NCBI RefSeq assembly: GCF_025426255.1
Contig: NZ_CP104862.1
Coordinates: 1 to 53,349, forward strand
From: Pseudomonas fragi
GTDB taxonomy: Bacteria > Pseudomonadota > Gammaproteobacteria > Pseudomonadales > Pseudomonadaceae
Direction of reading: 5' to 3'
DNA length: 53,349 bases
The position numbers were made by a program, and so were the translations under genes. Below, in pieces: positions 7,276-14,892 of the stretch. The notes under the pieces were generated by a model, which saw only the letters and a list, made by a program, of their open reading frames with translations, was not told the DNA's origin and made no database searches. The stretch's first letter is position 1. Every line of letters starts with the position of its first letter.

Positions 7276-8139
7276 TCATTGCTTCGGTGTAGGTGTATCC
7301 AGTTCGGAGCTCGCGAGCGCTAGATCAAGCTCCTCAAAATGTGAACCAAATATTTTTTTATCGGCGCAGTACGCGACGATCCCATTAATTTCTCGGACCT
7401 GATCCAACGAAAGAGGGACAAATTCAAGTGGTTGCTCGCACGCTCCAATTTCCAAACATAGGCGTGACGATAGCGGGATTAGGTAACTCCCACGGACTCC
7501 ATTTGATGAAAACAGTCCTGGACCCTCCACAGCGCTAAAGGGTTTATCCGATGTGATGAATTTCCCGGTATCCGTCGTGTATACCCGCCATCCCATGGCG
7601 ACCAAAGCGAACGCGAAGTCCACCGAGCTTTTAAGAAATACGGAAAGCACAAGGTCTTTGGGAACTTGGAAAATTTCGGACGTAGAATCCATGAATGCCG
7701 CTGGGTCATCCAGATTTACGCCAATAGCGGCAGCCTGGGCCACTTTGCCGGGGTTTTTCTTGATCTCAGCAAGGAAAAAATCAATCGCCCGCATTTCGAC
7801 ATCCCTGAACATCAGGGGGGTTCGGAATCGGAGGAACGCCAAAGCGATGGCTAGCGACTGTCTATCATCATCATTGAAGTCACCCTCTATCTTTCGTAAT
7901 GCTGTGACGTATCGATGATCGAGTGTGGAAAGCAACGGGTTCTCAATCGCTGTATCCGATACGCCTTCTACCGGCGTGTCAAACCTGTAAAGATGTTTTT
8001 CCACCCCGACATTCCTTGGAGCTGTGGCCGCTCTCGTTCCTGTCTGAAGGTCGATGAAACAAATCTTCTTTGCTTGTTCATCCCAGAAACCCTTTTGATA
8101 GGACTCTGGTAGGTAGTGATGACGCTTTGGCTTCGTCAT
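7276..8139 (-). CDS. DUF4238 protein
   Basis: A 287-residue protein beginning with the DUF4238 signature KRHHYLPESYQKGFWDEQ and continuing with a beta-rich core (ITSDKPF near residue 190). Members are scattered in bacteria near mobile elements, and the function is unknown. The ATG at 8139 sits just past an 8-bp tandem repeat tract and directly before the signature. An upstream frame could fuse to it if the tract changed length. Lower GC than its neighbours suggests separate acquisition. It is the distal gene behind the TrfB-like and LPD29 genes. Confidence 0.75.
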   Translation of the reverse strand: MTKPKRHHYLPESYQKGFWDEQAKKICFIDLQTGTRAATAPRNVGVEKHLYRFDTPVEGVSDTAIENPLLSTLDHRYVTALRKIEGDFNDDDRQSLAIALAFLRFRTPLMFRDVEMRAIDFFLAEIKKNPGKVAQAAAIGVNLDDPAAFMDSTSEIFQVPKDLVLSVFLKSSVDFAFALVAMGWRVYTTDTGKFITSDKPFSAVEGPGLFSSNGVRGSYLIPLSSRLCLEIGACEQPLEFVPLSLDQVREINGIVAYCADKKIFGSHFEELDLALASSELDTPTPKQ

Positions 8140-8500
8140 GGTGTTTTTCCATAGATGGCAGGTGGGCAGGTGGGCAGGTGGGCAGGTGGGGCAATTTCGC
8201 ACTATGCCTCAAAACCCCGTACTCGCGGATTTGCCGGCGTTTCTCAGCCCTCCCCATGGCATCGACAAATTCAGTCTCTGCCAGCCAATAGTCCTCAGTG
8301 CTGCGCGCCTGCGCACCATTGGGGAAAACCCACGAATCGGTTTTCTCTTGGTAGAACGGGTGATGACTGAAGACGTTTAAGTTACCGCCCGGCCCGTGCT
8401 GCGCGACGACATAACGGGCGCCGTTCACCAGCTCCTGCACACGCTCGAACTCGGGTAGTAGATCGGCAGCAGTAATTTCATTTTGTGGGTCATGGTTCAT
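8078..8500 (-). CDS. Hypothetical protein running into repeat tract
   Basis: A 140-residue frame that starts with ATG overlapping the stop of the gene at 8497-8706. Residues 1-105 look like a normal protein (LLPEFERVQELVNGARYVVA, then a DYWLAETEFVDAMGR segment). The rest is translated repeat (LPTCPPAHLP) followed by an out-of-frame reading of the DUF4238 gene. The natural end may lie elsewhere, or the gene may be in a shifted state. Confidence 0.55.
   Translation of the reverse strand: MNHDPQNEITAADLLPEFERVQELVNGARYVVAQHGPGGNLNVFSHHPFYQEKTDSWVFPNGAQARSTEDYWLAETEFVDAMGRAEKRRQIREYGVLRHSAKLPHLPTCPPAHLPSMEKHHDEAKASSLPTRVLSKGFLG
8161..8192. repeat. 8-bp tandem repeat tract
   Basis: Three perfect GGTGGGCA units (8161-8184) with partial units on both sides. 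The unit length is not a multiple of three, and the tract lies between two overlapping frames. Confidence 0.85.
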
Positions 8501-8706
8501 ACTTTGGCCCCTTTTCCGGCGGGGATGATTTGAGCGTCAAGGCCCAGCTTTTCAGTGGCGCGACGGTCAAGCAGATCGAGCAACAAATCGGCATCGTTCG
8601 CCGCGTCGATGTAGTCGCGTGATAGCGCCGATTTCAGCGCCTGCTTGATCCACAAACTGGCAGCAGGCGAGACCATCAGATCTTTAATTTCGGCCTCAAC
8701 ACTCAT
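8497..8706 (-). CDS. Hypothetical small helical protein
   Basis: A 69-residue protein with helices around SLWIKQALKSALSRDYIDAA and DADLLLDLLDRRATEKLG. It is coupled by a 4-bp overlap to the next frame and lies 12 nt after the TrfB-like gene, with GGAGT before its ATG. No family is recognised. Confidence 0.6.
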   Translation of the reverse strand: MSVEAEIKDLMVSPAASLWIKQALKSALSRDYIDAANDADLLLDLLDRRATEKLGLDAQIIPAGKGAKV

Positions 8707-8718
8707 CGGATTACTCCT

Positions 8719-9189
8719 TTATTCCTTTAGTGAAATAGTAAAACTTTCGTTCAGTGGCTTACCGGCGGCATGTGCCGCCTTCAGCGTCTCCGCGATTTTC
8801 GCAAGCTGTTTTGCCACTTCGACCGGGAACCAATCCGTCACCTGCACCCAACCTTGCGGCAGGGATTCCATGCGACGGCGGATGCGTTGCATCAACTGAT
8901 TGACTGCCTGCCTGGATAGTTCGGTGTCCGCTGCTGCCTCGGCGATACTGGCGCCCATGACCAACACCAGGCGAGCCGCTTCGATTGATTTTTCGGTGTA
9001 GCCGCGGCGGTTGCTCTTTGCCTCTAGCTCCTTCATCAGCCGCTCGAATTCCTCGGGGCTCATTTCCCCGGTGCTTGGCGTTGCGCCGATCAGGCGCATA
9101 AGCTGGGCAATCTCGGCCGGCTCGTAAGTTTCTTTGATCTTGGCTGCCATCTTCATCAGCCTGTCCTCGTTGTTCTTCGTTGCGGTCAT
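8719..9189 (-). CDS. TrfB/KorA-like transcriptional repressor
   Basis: A 156-residue protein. Residues 66-123 follow the IncP KorA/TrfB pattern: a helix IEAARLVLVMGASIAEAAAD, then LSRQAVNQLMQRI (recognition helix), then LPQGWVQVTDWFP. KorA proteins bind palindromes such as GTTTAGCTAAAC and repress plasmid backbone promoters. The N-terminal 60 residues are an added helical part. It lies downstream of LPD29 under leader unit 4, which carries a GTcAACA-CT-TGTAAAC site. It is the best candidate for the regulator of all these units. That link is inferred. Confidence 0.75.
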   Translation of the reverse strand: MTATKNNEDRLMKMAAKIKETYEPAEIAQLMRLIGATPSTGEMSPEEFERLMKELEAKSNRRGYTEKSIEAARLVLVMGASIAEAAADTELSRQAVNQLMQRIRRRMESLPQGWVQVTDWFPVEVAKQLAKIAETLKAAHAAGKPLNESFTISLKE

Positions 9190-9283
9190 GGTGTGGTTCC
9201 CAGGCTATTGCGTATGTTTCGATTGTGGCCACGCCGCCTAAGCACTCACACCGGGCCAGCCTTAGCTGGCCCCGTATGCTGCC

Positions 9284-10144
9284 TTAGCCGCGTGTCCGGT
9301 AGAGGGTTTGCCGGATAATGTGTTGCAGCGTGTCGAACATGCCCGGCACGTTCACGGTGTACAGAGAACCGCGCTCAAACTGCTCGACAGTCGGCCGCTC
9401 AATATCTTCAAGCGTGGCGCTCCAATCGGTGAACAGGTCGGAGATAACGCGTTCGGTCAGGCTAGCGGAATGGTTACGGCGCAAGCTGATGTATTCGGCC
9501 GCGCCGAAAACCTCATTCCACGGTGTTCTCTCGTACTTGTAAATATCCTCGTGCCCGCAGAAATAGCCGCCTTTGAAATTGCCGGCCGCTTCTTCAATTT
9601 CCTTCTCTGTGGGGCCATCAGTCCACTCGATAGCCAAGCTGCCATAGCTAGTTTTGCGCACCGAGAATTTCATGGCAGGGAAAGTCCGTTTCAGTACCTG
9701 GCGAATGTTCTTCGCTGCCAGGACGCCGCTGTAACGGTCTTCACCTTGCACCAGGTGCGCGAATTCCGGCGAAGTCTTCAGGCGCTGAACCTCGGTCGCG
9801 AATTGCTCAGCTTCAGCACGGGCGGTCGCATCGCGGTTGGCTTGTTCTGTCTGCGCATTCTCGAGTGCATGTTTTACTTCGGCCTCGCTGGCCACTTTAT
9901 CAAGGACACGCCATTGCAACGATCCGCGCACCAAGGCTTCGGACAGATTGCGGCTGATGGTGCCGTTCAAGAACACAACATCAAGGCGAGCATTGCCGCC
10001 ACGCACACCGACGCCACGCTGTAGCGTTTGTACGCTTTCAGGCAGTTGTATGCCGTGAATATCGAAAACAATGCCATCACCCGCATAGGGGAGAGAGCAA
10101 GCAATACGGGTTCCGGTCTGGAACAGCTTCATGCAAACGGTCAT
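9284..10144 (-). CDS. LPD29-domain plasmid protein
   Basis: A 286-residue protein. The middle (about 140-225) reads AKNIRQVLKRTFPAMKFSVR, then a SLAIEWTDGPTEKEIEE segment and a GYFCGHEDIYKYERTPW segment, matching the large polyvalent protein-associated domain 29. A charged helix precedes it (about 90-125). The N-terminal 60 residues are unassigned. Such proteins are typical of leading regions and have no proven role. The ATG follows the GGAGATAA site of leader unit 4. Confidence 0.7.
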   Translation of the reverse strand: MTVCMKLFQTGTRIACSLPYAGDGIVFDIHGIQLPESVQTLQRGVGVRGGNARLDVVFLNGTISRNLSEALVRGSLQWRVLDKVASEAEVKHALENAQTEQANRDATARAEAEQFATEVQRLKTSPEFAHLVQGEDRYSGVLAAKNIRQVLKRTFPAMKFSVRKTSYGSLAIEWTDGPTEKEIEEAAGNFKGGYFCGHEDIYKYERTPWNEVFGAAEYISLRRNHSASLTERVISDLFTDWSATLEDIERPTVEQFERGSLYTVNVPGMFDTLQHIIRQTLYRTRG

Positions 10145-10258
10145 GATTTATCTCCTGCAATGTTTTGGATTGAGGCCGGGGCGGTTGCCGCCGCGATTCC
10201 AGGCCTGTTCGCGTATTATCTACATATCAAAGAAATACGTCAACACTTGTAAACACTT
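10145..10258 (-). promoter_or_regulatory. Promoter/leader unit 4
   Basis: The operator GTCAACACTTGTAAAC lies at 10239-10254, with -35 TTGACG, a 17-bp spacer and GATAAT on the minus strand. The leader hairpin differs in sequence (GGCC...GGCC closing arms in place of GCCCG...CGGGC) yet keeps its pairing. Confidence 0.75.
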
Positions 10259-10305
10259 AATACCCGTAAATTTATGGAATACCGCGCTACCAGGAGCCCC
10301 GTTTA

Positions 10306-11082
10306 ATGGAAGGTAATAACGACGTAGACAATGCAGACCTGATGGAAGACGAAGAAGAATGTGAAGTCTTCGGAAATTTGAATGCGTTGGGACCATTGCT
10401 AGAAAAACAGGACGATAGGGGTCTAGTTTTATCCTTAGCCGCCTTCGCAGAAAACGCCCTTGGTAACTTGCTGAAAGCGTTCATGCTTCCAGTTGCCGCT
10501 TCAGCTCAGCTTGTGGAGGGCTTCGGCGCCCCTCTGGGGAATTTTTCATCACGTATCAAAGCGGCTTACTCGCTCGGTCTTATCACAAAGAATCAGTTCA
10601 GTGATTTAGAGCAGTTGCGCAAAATCAGAAATCTTTTTGCACACACGTGGCAACCTATTTCATTGGCTGATCAAAAAGTTTCAGGTCATATAAGATCAAT
10701 GAGCTACGCCTCATACCTCCAGGTTTATCCAGAAACACCAGATAAAAAATTACGATCGTCAGGCTTTGCGCTACTGCTCGCGCTCACTAGCGCAGCCAAT
10801 ATCTTGGCCGAGAATGGAAGGGCCGTGAAGGAGACAGGATTTGAAATCGTCTTTGGGTTTGCGGGAGACTTCAGCGAACAAATCAATGATTTCAGAGACG
10901 AATTTCTGGAAGTTTGTAGCCGAATGGAGGCAACGAGCGGCGGAGAACGCTCATTTTATCGACAAGTGCTTGGCAGATTTCATGAGAGAGCCGAATATCT
11001 GAGACACCTTTCGGACGCTGACGAACAAGCCATCCTAACGCTACAAACAGAGATTCTAGAAAAAATTGGAATCGAAAACTGA
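10306..11082 (+). CDS. MltR-family HEPN-like protein
   Basis: A 258-residue protein. Residues 40-115 match the MltR (mannitol repressor) family: AAFAENALGNLLKAFML, a PLGNFSSRIKAAYSLGLI stretch and LRKIRNLFAHTW. The last has the RNxxxH arrangement of HEPN folds. The N-terminus is acidic. Plasmid-borne members are unlikely to act on mannitol genes. It is the only plus-strand gene between 2.9 and 20.4 kb. Base composition is lower in GC than its neighbours, which suggests a later insertion. Confidence 0.75.
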   Translation: MEGNNDVDNADLMEDEEECEVFGNLNALGPLLEKQDDRGLVLSLAAFAENALGNLLKAFMLPVAASAQLVEGFGAPLGNFSSRIKAAYSLGLITKNQFSDLEQLRKIRNLFAHTWQPISLADQKVSGHIRSMSYASYLQVYPETPDKKLRSSGFALLLALTSAANILAENGRAVKETGFEIVFGFAGDFSEQINDFRDEFLEVCSRMEATSGGERSFYRQVLGRFHERAEYLRHLSDADEQAILTLQTEILEKIGIEN

Positions 11083-11167
11083 ACCCGTCCGGCCACTGTT
11101 AATCGCTCTGTGACTCCTTTCTGATCGTTCCGCGCGCCGTACAGCAAACGATGCTTTCTCTCTAAAA

Positions 11168-11188
11168 AGCCCCGAACTTGTCGGGGCT
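11168..11188. terminator. Bidirectional terminator
   Basis: The stem AGCCCCGA/TCGGGGCT with a T run on the minus strand and a short TTT on the plus strand lies between the convergent genes at 10306-11082 and 11211-11483. Confidence 0.75.
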
Positions 11189-11210
11189 GTTTCAGGCAGC
11201 GGGGCTTATA

Positions 11211-11483
11211 TCACTCTTTTTCGTGCGGAAGCATGGCGAATGTATGGCTACGGTCTGCCTCGCTGACGATCCACACCCGCCGGCCGTTCGGGTGATATAC
11301 AGACGTGATACGGCCCCCCTCTCCGAGGGCTTTTTCGTTCGCCTTCCTGGTGGCTTCGTCTGCATCCCCCCAATCACCCGAGGCGTGACGGTCGAACAAC
11401 GGGCCGAGGTCGAGGCCATACCGGCATAGCTCCAAGACGCCGATAGTAGCCAGTGCCTGACCGAGTTTTACTTTGCGAGCCAT
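11211..11483 (-). CDS. Small conserved plasmid protein
   Basis: A 90-residue protein with the pattern FDRHASGDWGDADEATRKAN followed by EKALGEGGRITSVY. This short family is frequent on plasmids and integrative elements and has no known function; some annotations link it loosely to restriction genes. It is a single gene behind leader unit 5. Confidence 0.7.
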   Translation of the reverse strand: MARKVKLGQALATIGVLELCRYGLDLGPLFDRHASGDWGDADEATRKANEKALGEGGRITSVYHPNGRRVWIVSEADRSHTFAMLPHEKE

Positions 11484-11608
11484 AGAAATTTCTCCTGCAA
11501 GGTTGGCCCGGAGCGGTTGCCGCCGCTCGTTTCGGGCATCGGCTCCAGTGTGGCGCCGATGGGATAATTATCCATTATCCACCTAAAAATGTAAACACTT
11601 GTAAATAC
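11484..11608 (-). promoter_or_regulatory. Promoter/leader unit 5
   Basis: The operator variant GTAAACACTTGTAAAT lies at 11591-11606. On the minus strand TTTACA is 17 bp from the distal of two GATAAT copies. Leader hairpins and GCAGGAG are present. Confidence 0.75.
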
Positions 11609-11658
11609 TGTTAGCAGGCAAAATAAAGCCCACTCAACGGCGGGCTATCAGGATCACG

Positions 11659-11688
11659 GGCGGAAAAGTTTTTCCGGTTAGGGGTAAA
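11659..11688. repeat. 30-bp dispersed repeat, copy 1
   Basis: Matches 25551-25580 at 28 of 30 bases. Contains the palindrome CGGAAAAGTTTTTCCG followed by TTAGGGGTAAA. Function unknown. Confidence 0.7.
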
Positions 11689-11713
11689 ACATTTCCTAGA
11701 AGTTGTTGCAGCG

Positions 11714-12355
11714 CTATCCCTCTTTTGGCATCTGGTCGAGCATTTCTTGCATGGCCTTTCCCAGCTCCTTGCTGCTGCCTTCTCTGTAGTCAGGCCACGG
11801 CACAAACGGGGCGCTGGTGTGACGATTCAAAACCGACGAAGTAGGGCAGCGGTAAGTGATGGCGGCTCCAGCGTCGCCAGCCTCAAGACGTGCCAGCAGT
11901 ACACCGCTCTCGCATTGAATGTCCGTAACCTGGTTACGGAAAAAATCAAAATTCACCACTGCCAGACGGTCATTTGCGAAGGTCGCTTGTTTCGCGGAGG
12001 CAATGCCTGTTTCCAGAATTGCCAGCCCACAAACAACCAGGCCACCCGTTCGCCAAAAGCTCAAATGCCCTTCAGATCGAACGGACTTCCAGACGTGGGC
12101 AAAAAAGAGTCCGGCCAGCAAACAACTACCCGCCAAAGACAACCAAACCGAGGCGTGCCCTGACGACGTTGAAAGCCCGTTGCGGCTCTCTAACAAAATC
12201 CCGTCATAAAACGAGGTCAGCAACGGCGCAACTGCCAGAGGGCCTGCAATGAGGTAAAGCCAGCCAAACCACATGCTTTTGTCTCTAGCAATAATGTGGC
12301 TCAGTAACTGCACCAGGGTGAACCACATGATTACCGCGCAAGCCAATAAATACAT
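11714..12355 (-). CDS. Membrane protein with four helices
   Basis: A 213-residue protein with hydrophobic segments at about 1-22, 28-48, 70-88 and 103-122, then a soluble C-terminal domain of 90 residues. That domain has two cysteines (IQCESG and YRCPTS) that could pair outside the membrane. Function unknown. It is the last gene of the unit driven by leader unit 7. Confidence 0.6.
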   Translation of the reverse strand: MYLLACAVIMWFTLVQLLSHIIARDKSMWFGWLYLIAGPLAVAPLLTSFYDGILLESRNGLSTSSGHASVWLSLAGSCLLAGLFFAHVWKSVRSEGHLSFWRTGGLVVCGLAILETGIASAKQATFANDRLAVVNFDFFRNQVTDIQCESGVLLARLEAGDAGAAITYRCPTSSVLNRHTSAPFVPWPDYREGSSKELGKAMQEMLDQMPKEG

Positions 12356-12411
12356 TCAAACCGTCCATTGCTTTGGGTTTTGCTGGGGAGTCAGAGCGTG
12401 ATGTTACGGGC

Positions 12412-12777
12412 TTACAGGCTGCTCATGCCATACGGAGTGAAGTAATACAGCCAAACCACAACGGCGGTTCCAACGGTGGTGTTAAACGCCATAAACGCTT
12501 TGAATCCACGCGGTGAGTCGAAAAATGCTGTCATTTTTTGATTGCCAATCAGCAGCCATATGACGCCGAACGCCAATACGCCACACAAGACCGTTCCAAA
12601 AATGGCGGCGCAAAACGGGATCAAAACATAAATACAAAAATTCAAAACAAATAGATTAAACAACTCGCCGAATAATTGGTTTGCGGCGAACAGAAGGATG
12701 AGAAGCAACACGCCGACACGCGTCAGGTTGTCGAGTGTCCAGCGGGTTTTATGGGTATTCGGTTCTTGATTGTTCAT
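12412..12777 (-). CDS. Small membrane protein, three helices
   Basis: A 121-residue protein. The N-terminus is charged, and membrane segments lie at about 20-55, 58-78 and 93-113. It begins after a partial leader unit that supplies a hairpin and GCAGGAGATACAGC site without a promoter, so it is co-transcribed with the genes at 12832-13409. Function unknown. Confidence 0.6.
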   Translation of the reverse strand: MNNQEPNTHKTRWTLDNLTRVGVLLLILLFAANQLFGELFNLFVLNFCIYVLIPFCAAIFGTVLCGVLAFGVIWLLIGNQKMTAFFDSPRGFKAFMAFNTTVGTAVVVWLYYFTPYGMSSL

Positions 12778-12831
12778 GCTGTATCTCCTGCAAGGCTGGC
12801 CCGGAGCGGTTGCCGCCGCTCGTTTCGGGCT
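12778..12831 (-). promoter_or_regulatory. Partial leader unit 6 (hairpin and RBS only)
   Basis: The GCCCG/GAGCGG hairpin and the GCAGGAG site are present between two genes, without operator or promoter boxes. This shows the hairpin travels with the ribosome site. Confidence 0.7.
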
Positions 12832-13167
12832 TCAGTGGTCGATTTCGCAACGCTCAATGATGATGGTAACGCGGCGGATTTGAGTCGTGTCCTGTGCCTC
12901 CAGCTTGACTATCACCCCGGCTGGCGGTGCGTCGTCGTCAATCACCTGGAAGTATCCAACCCCCGATTCAGCGTCGTAGCTGACCAGTGAAGACCAATCA
13001 CGCCACGCAGAAAGCGCGGCGGTTAGATCAAGCTCGGTCGGCATGACTGGGCCAAGTACGCGGAACATTGCGCCTTCACTGCCGGCACCTGGCCAGAACT
13101 GGCTGGGCATTCCTGGATCGGGCGCATCTTCGCGCCGGGTGATGAGAATTGAGATTTTATCGGTCAC
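12832..13167 (-). CDS. Hypothetical protein
   Basis: A 111-residue soluble protein, mainly beta (ISILITRRED, VGYFQVIDDDAPPAGVIVKL, RRVTIIIERCEI). It overlaps the preceding gene by 4 bp and ends just before the partial leader unit. No family is recognised. Confidence 0.6.
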   Translation of the reverse strand: MTDKISILITRREDAPDPGMPSQFWPGAGSEGAMFRVLGPVMPTELDLTAALSAWRDWSSLVSYDAESGVGYFQVIDDDAPPAGVIVKLEAQDTTQIRRVTIIIERCEIDH

Positions 13168-13409
13168 AACGCAACTCCTTTTGCGGTTGTTTTCAAGCGT
13201 GCGGCCTCCTTCTTCAACGCCGAAGGCAAGCGCTCGGCCACTTCTGATTCGGTGAGGTCGTCAAGGGAGACAAGGCCGCGAGGCGTCAGAATTTCCTTAA
13301 TGCCGTCGCGCTGACCTTTGAAATCGCGGTGAGTATGACGGTAGATCAGCTTCAACGCTTTCTGGTGCGCCTTCTCGGCGGTGCTGTTTGGGATGGCTGG
13401 CTTGCTCAT
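13164..13409 (-). CDS. Hypothetical basic protein
   Basis: An 81-residue lysine-rich protein (AHQKALKLIYRHTHRDFKGQ and PSALKKEAARLKTTAKGVAL segments). It is the first gene behind leader unit 7. The ATG at 13409 follows GCAGGAGATCGAGC; a longer frame would translate the leader itself. It may bind nucleic acid, judged by charge only. Confidence 0.6.
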   Translation of the reverse strand: MSKPAIPNSTAEKAHQKALKLIYRHTHRDFKGQRDGIKEILTPRGLVSLDDLTESEVAERLPSALKKEAARLKTTAKGVAL

Positions 13410-13545
13410 GCTCGATCTCCTGCAAGGTTGGCCCGGAGCGGTTGCCGCCGCTCGTATCGGGCATCGGCTCCAGCTTGAAACCGTGCAGGTATTATCTCGT
13501 AATTTCATCTAAACGTCAACACTTGTAAACACTTGTAAATAACCC
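13410..13545 (-). promoter_or_regulatory. Promoter/leader unit 7
   Basis: Two overlapping operators, GTCAACACTTGTAAAC at 13515-13530 and GTAAACACTTGTAAAT at 13525-13540. On the minus strand -35 TTGACG, a 17-bp spacer and GATAAT. The unit lies directly downstream of structured repeat copy B. Confidence 0.8.
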
Positions 13546-13569
13546 TCTCAGCCTTGACGCGGCTCTAAT

Positions 13570-13857
13570 GTGATGCTGGATGGCGAGGGCGGGGAGTGGT
13601 CAATAAACGCTTTTCAGCGCGTCCGGTACGGCCGCTTTTCTGCCCTTCACCTGGAGCGCATGGATTCTCTCCTGGTGATGCCAGACGGTTTCGGGGGGGC
13701 GCGGTAGGCCCGGCCTATCGTACTGCCCGGCGCGGTCAACGGGTCGTGGAATACCGCAGGGAGCTTGCGACCGAGGATATGCCGCGAAAGCCCGTTGAAC
13801 GCATGAGCCGGGGAGTGCGGTAGGTTGAGGGCTGGACGTGGCCACCTGATACCGTCG
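13570..13857. repeat. Structured 290-bp non-coding repeat, copy B
   Basis: Partner of 6688-6974. The stem 13714-13731 with 13807-13824 keeps its pairing through two T-G wobbles on the plus strand, and the inner stem changes T-A to C-G on both sides (TCAACGGG with CCCGTTGA). It lies upstream of leader unit 7. Confidence 0.8.
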
Positions 13858-13928
13858 TTCTGCAGGACGGCGCGTAAGGTGGCAGTCGAGGCCGTGCAGT
13901 GCGGCGCGACTCTGGATGTTGGAATAGG

Positions 13929-14486
13929 TTACATCTGCTCGCTTTTTTGGGCTGCTGGAAGGTCAGGTATCAATCCATCAAGGGAGTCCTGAGCCGGTGG
14001 CGGTAGTCCCGGCCCGTGTGGCATCTGAAGATCGCCCGGTGCGAGGATTGGAGTTTGCTTGAGTTCTGGCCCTTCCAGCGATTCGGTTTGTTCAGAAGAC
14101 GTAACCAGTACCCGAGCGTTGAAAGCCGCGTACTTGAGGTTTTCCCGAGAGTCAGCCCACGCAATGCGGCTGTTGATGATGTAAGCCAGCACTCCCCCAC
14201 GCTCACTGCCCACGCGCACGGTCTGGATAAAGTTCTGTTCAACCAGTACGACCAGCGAGCGGCGGATGGTCATAATCGACACGTCGCAAAGCTGGGCAAG
14301 CAGCTTGTGGCTTGCCACCAATGCGGCCTTTTCGTCCATGTGCGCTACGAGGATGTGCAGGAGTTGCGCGGCTTTCGGATGCTTGTTGATGAGCATTGCC
14401 CATGCCTCATGGCCGGCACGCTCTGTCTGCACCCATGTTCCACGGTTGGCTGGTTGGTGGTACTTTTGCGGCGTTTGGTCGGCCAT
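13929..14486 (-). CDS. RepL-like winged-helix replication protein
   Basis: A 185-residue protein. Residues 20-125 have a winged-helix plan: KAAQLLHILVAHMDEKAALV, then SHKLLAQLCDVSIMTIRRSL and a beta wing (VGSERGGVLAYIINSRIAWA), then FNARVLVTSSEQ. This resembles RepL-type plasmid replication proteins. The 50-residue tail is proline-rich. Directly upstream (14561-14712) lies a cluster of large inverted repeats. It may be a second initiator besides RepA, or a copy-control regulator; the family call is from memory. Confidence 0.6.
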   Translation of the reverse strand: MADQTPQKYHQPANRGTWVQTERAGHEAWAMLINKHPKAAQLLHILVAHMDEKAALVASHKLLAQLCDVSIMTIRRSLVVLVEQNFIQTVRVGSERGGVLAYIINSRIAWADSRENLKYAAFNARVLVTSSEQTESLEGPELKQTPILAPGDLQMPHGPGLPPPAQDSLDGLIPDLPAAQKSEQM

Positions 14487-14560
14487 ACATAACCTCTATG
14501 TTTCATATATCAGTGCGCTTGTTAGATATTTAACAACAATTTCGACCTATCACACAAGAC

Positions 14561-14712
14561 TGAACAGGGGTTCGTTCATCTAGAAGAACGTGGGTGCGCT
14601 CATTTCTGTTAGATATCTCACAAGGATGAACAGGGGTTCGTTCATCCTGGATGAACACACCCCGTTCTTTCTGAATGAACGAACCCCTGTTCATCCTGGA
14701 TGAACGAACCCC
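14561..14712. repeat. Iteron-like cluster upstream of RepL-like gene
   Basis: Four or five related units of the form GATGAAC-AGGGGTTC-GTTCATC lie at 14561-14580, 14625-14646, 14672-14695 and, partly, 14647-14668 and 14698-14712, in both orientations. Each unit has inverted GATGAAC/GTTCATC ends. Either iterons of a second origin or operators for the adjacent gene. Confidence 0.75.
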
Positions 14713-14892
14713 ATCGCTGAGAGGCCCGGTTTTAAAGGGTCGGCAAATCGTGCCTTCTAATGATCTACTGACACACCGCGTTGGATCGAACAAAAGTCGC
14801 CTGCGGCAGCGGCCACTTGTGAATGAGCGACAGACTCGGCTTCGCCTGCGCTAGTCCCCCATTCCCAACCGGCTCGATGGAAAGAGTAACGC

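Noticed and set aside
8161..8192. Tandem repeats as a CRISPR array
   Set aside because: Units are 8 bp without spacers; no CRISPR array or cas gene is seen anywhere in the window.
13596..13823. Plus-strand frame of 75 codons in repeat copy B
   Set aside because: Copy A has a stop early in the same frame; changes follow the stem structure, not codons.
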